In this document: positions 27,293 through 29,476 of the stretch, one piece after another
Layout: each line of letters opens with the position of its first letter
How positions within the stretch are numbered: the stretch's first letter is position 1
Assembly: GCA_016714895.1 (NCBI GenBank)
Contig: JADKBV010000006.1
Location: forward strand, 1 to 29,476
Reading direction: 5' to 3'
DNA: 29,476 nt
DNA from: Saprospiraceae bacterium
Lineage (GTDB): Bacteria; Bacteroidota; Bacteroidia; Chitinophagales; Saprospiraceae
Translations under genes and position numbers: made by a program
Notes under the pieces: generated by a model
What the model was told of the DNA's origin: nothing
Databases searched by the model: none
What the model saw: only the letters and a program-made list of their open reading frames with translations

Positions 27293-29476
27293 TTATTTTG
27301 ACAAATTTCTTTGTCGCCTGACGTCCGTCGTTTGTGAGGATGGTAACAAAATACATTCCCTGGCGTCATATCCAATATCAAGCGTTTTAACATTTGTCCC
27401 AAACCGGAGAAAATATTTTTTACCCTTGACCCTGAAGATTCAAATGGTAATTTCTTAACTTCATCCAGATTTGCATTGACATTGATATATTGCTGATCAG
27501 CTAAAGTAGGTGGTGACGTCCCACATATCATCAGCAATAGGATCTTTAACTGAAGATACCATATCACAGGTTGCGAATCGATATACAGCCAATGTTGTGT
27601 CTTGAGTTCCCATCACCAAGCAATCTGTTGGTAAACTGACCTGAAGGGTCTGGGATGGTACAAGGAGAACCATTTTCAAAGTTTCCCAATCTTCACCATT
27701 GATAAATTTATATTCAACATTACCTTCAGGTAATTCCCCATGGTGAATTCATAAATACCATCACCGTTTTAGTCCGACATCGGTGTTGCTGTACGCGACC
27801 AGTTGTTGATCAGTTGACCCGCGATGTAGACATAATACCCAGTTACTGTCTGATTTTTCATATCAACCCCGAAAGCTGCTTTTCCTTTCTGAGAAGAAGG
27901 GCCGCAATCTGTATTGTCTGTATATTTGGCCATAACATGTGTTGATGGTAACATTTCCGGCAACGGCCCCTAAAAATCTGTCATTAAAATTTTCAGGTCT
28001 CGCACCGCTGTCCGCCAACAACTTCTTTACAAGAAAAAATCAGGGCAATTACTATTTGTAAATGTATAATAGGTGGAATATCCTTTCCTCTTCTAATTTC
28101 AATGGAATATACATTATCACCATCAAAGTCGACCATTTTCATATCTTCCTCCCTGCGCACCAATTGTGCCACTCCTGTAAGATATACCAAAAAAGATCCC
28201 GGAACGTTTTGTCCGCCTATGCCCAGATTAAAGGTAATCAATACTTCCTCACCACATGCATAACAAGAGTTAAACATACCGACCATAAGTAGCTTCAGCG
28301 CCTACCAGGAGGCTTCTGTTAAAAATCGTCCTGAAGGATCTACTGTTACATTCATCTGTGATGAAATTGTTCTTGTCCTGTCCAATTGTCAAGGGTAACT
28401 TAAATTCATAAGCACCGGAATTGTCCAAAAGAACCTGACCTTCCCAGATTCCATCACCGTTTGCATCACTAAAGGGTTGTTTCACCTGACCAGTCATTGA
28501 ACGTTCTACTTACATAAACGGTGTGTAAAAGAACCACCGTATCCATTCATATCAACCTGTAAAGCTAACGGTTTTAGTGCAACTTTCTTCCCTGTACCAA
28601 AATAAAATTGTCGAAGTAATAAGTTTCATTTTCCGTTCCTCCAGAGTGCCAAAACTCAGGGAAAAATAACCAACCTGGAATATTTTTCCGTGCCTGAGTC
28701 ATATTGCCTTCAAAAAGAAGGTACAGATAAGTCAAAACAAAGGGTTTCCCATTCATTAACTTTGGTATTGGCGATCGTATTAATATAATTATCCGGATCG
28801 TTTCCGCCATTTTTCTCGAGCTTAAGCGTCAGATTACCTATATGATCCATCCATACATCCACACAAACATGTGTTAGATGGTTTCGTCAATCGGTGTTTT
28901 GATCGAGGGTTAGAAAACCACCTGCCCATGTTTGCGCATTGGCAGCTTTGATTGATTGAACTACTTGTTTAGCAGAAGTATTGACACCTGAAGGGTCAGA
29001 TTGTCAATGACGGTCGTCTGTTGAGGTCTAGACTACTACCTAAAATATTGAAAGTCGGTACCGGTTTCTTGCTGTTTCGAAATCAAGCAAAACAACTTTT
29101 TCGGTGCTTTCGGAAAAGATAAAAAGTTGTCAAAATAATAGGCTACATCTTCCGTATGGGCACACTATTAAAGTCAGGGAAGACACAACCATAAAATTTT
29201 GTCGGTGCCTGGAGAGACATATTTCCTTCCAAAGAATTGAGAGACAAATCAAAACAAAGGGTTTCCCACCATTGATTTTGGTATTGGCCACTGCTTGGAG
29301 GTACTGTCCTCTGGATCGCTTCCAGCTGTTTTTCCAGTTTTAATGAAAAATTACCAATTTGGTCCATGTGGGACATCCAAACAGGAGCCTTACTCTCTCC
29401 ACGACATTGGCATCGATCGGTGCTGAAATCGCCGGGTTGGCAAAAGCACCGCCTGGCCTGGGAGTTGGCGGCTTTC
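27293..29476 (-). CDS. Multi-module T9SS-secreted protein of the PUL, C-terminal part (many frameshifts, cut by window edge)
   Basis: Only the C-terminal part is present, and no start lies in the window. Read by similarity across frames, it holds two copies of a module ending in a YYFDNF motif. One ends near 29120 (QWWETLCFDLSLNSLEGNM) and one near 28610 (GGTENETYYFDNFIL). Three E-set/starch-binding-like modules follow, recognisable by SDANGDGIWEGQVLLDN with GAYEFK (about 28400-28480), KMVDFDGDNVYSIEIRRG (about 28080-28140) and YYVYIAGQLINNW with VEYKFINGEDWE (about 27690-27830). It ends with a T9SS sorting domain: in one frame GMYFVTILTNDGRQATKKFV at about 27300-27360. A glycan-binding surface protein or large glucanase is likely; a catalytic domain may lie beyond the edge. 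The exact stop (near 27293) is uncertain because of indels. Confidence 0.65.

Overview
The window looks like a chromosomal segment from a member of the Bacteroidota, most likely a Saprospiria-like marine or sludge bacterium. The class is inferred; the phylum is well supported. The grounds are a SusC/SusD pair, two type IX secretion (T9SS) C-terminal sorting domains, the long Bacteroidota form of PurF, the mreB-mreC-mreD-mrdA cell-shape cluster, and promoter-like TAnnTTTG elements. No rRNA, tRNA, CRISPR array, insertion sequence or phage gene was recognised.

Layout. (1) 20-4383, minus: a giant secreted adhesin-like protein with ten fasciclin (FAS1) domains and a T9SS sorting domain. (2) 4384-6501: a divergent intergenic region with nested inverted repeats, then on the plus strand an ECF sigma factor followed by a protein that joins a one-helix membrane N-terminus to a beta-barrel-like C-terminus. 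(3) 6567-10812, minus: mreB, mreC, mreD and mrdA (PBP2), the elongation machinery. (4) 10952-12850, minus: purF. (5) 13024-14484, minus: a CPA1-type K+(Na+)/H+ antiporter. (6) 14787-18050, plus: a secreted 1087-residue beta-propeller/amidohydrolase. (7) 18567-19301, minus: a SUMF1/FGE-fold protein without the catalytic cysteine pair. (8) 19671-29476, minus: a polysaccharide utilisation locus. In transcription order it contains a multi-module T9SS protein (cut by the window edge), SusC, SusD, a PKD lipoprotein, a secreted GH16 and a Calx-beta/GH16 lipoprotein. GH16 enzymes with SusCD and PKD proteins point to a beta-1,3-glucan (laminarin-type) substrate. The T9SS protein would bind or attack glucan at the surface, SusCD would import the oligosaccharides, and the two GH16 enzymes would cleave at different sites in the envelope.

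Sequence quality is uneven. From about 10.64 kb to 24.24 kb every gene is open. The left end (0.5-10.6 kb), and above all the right end (24.2-29.5 kb), carry many single-base frame changes, mostly in homopolymers and also inside essential genes (mreB, mrdA). These are best read as sequencing or assembly errors, so broken genes are annotated as single CDSs spanning the breaks.

The most interesting candidate is the left-hand unit. A sigma factor and a membrane protein with a beta-barrel-like domain lie back to back with a ten-domain T9SS fasciclin protein whose domains form a mosaic higher-order duplication. The two sides share a 182-bp regulatory region with an operator-like nested palindrome.
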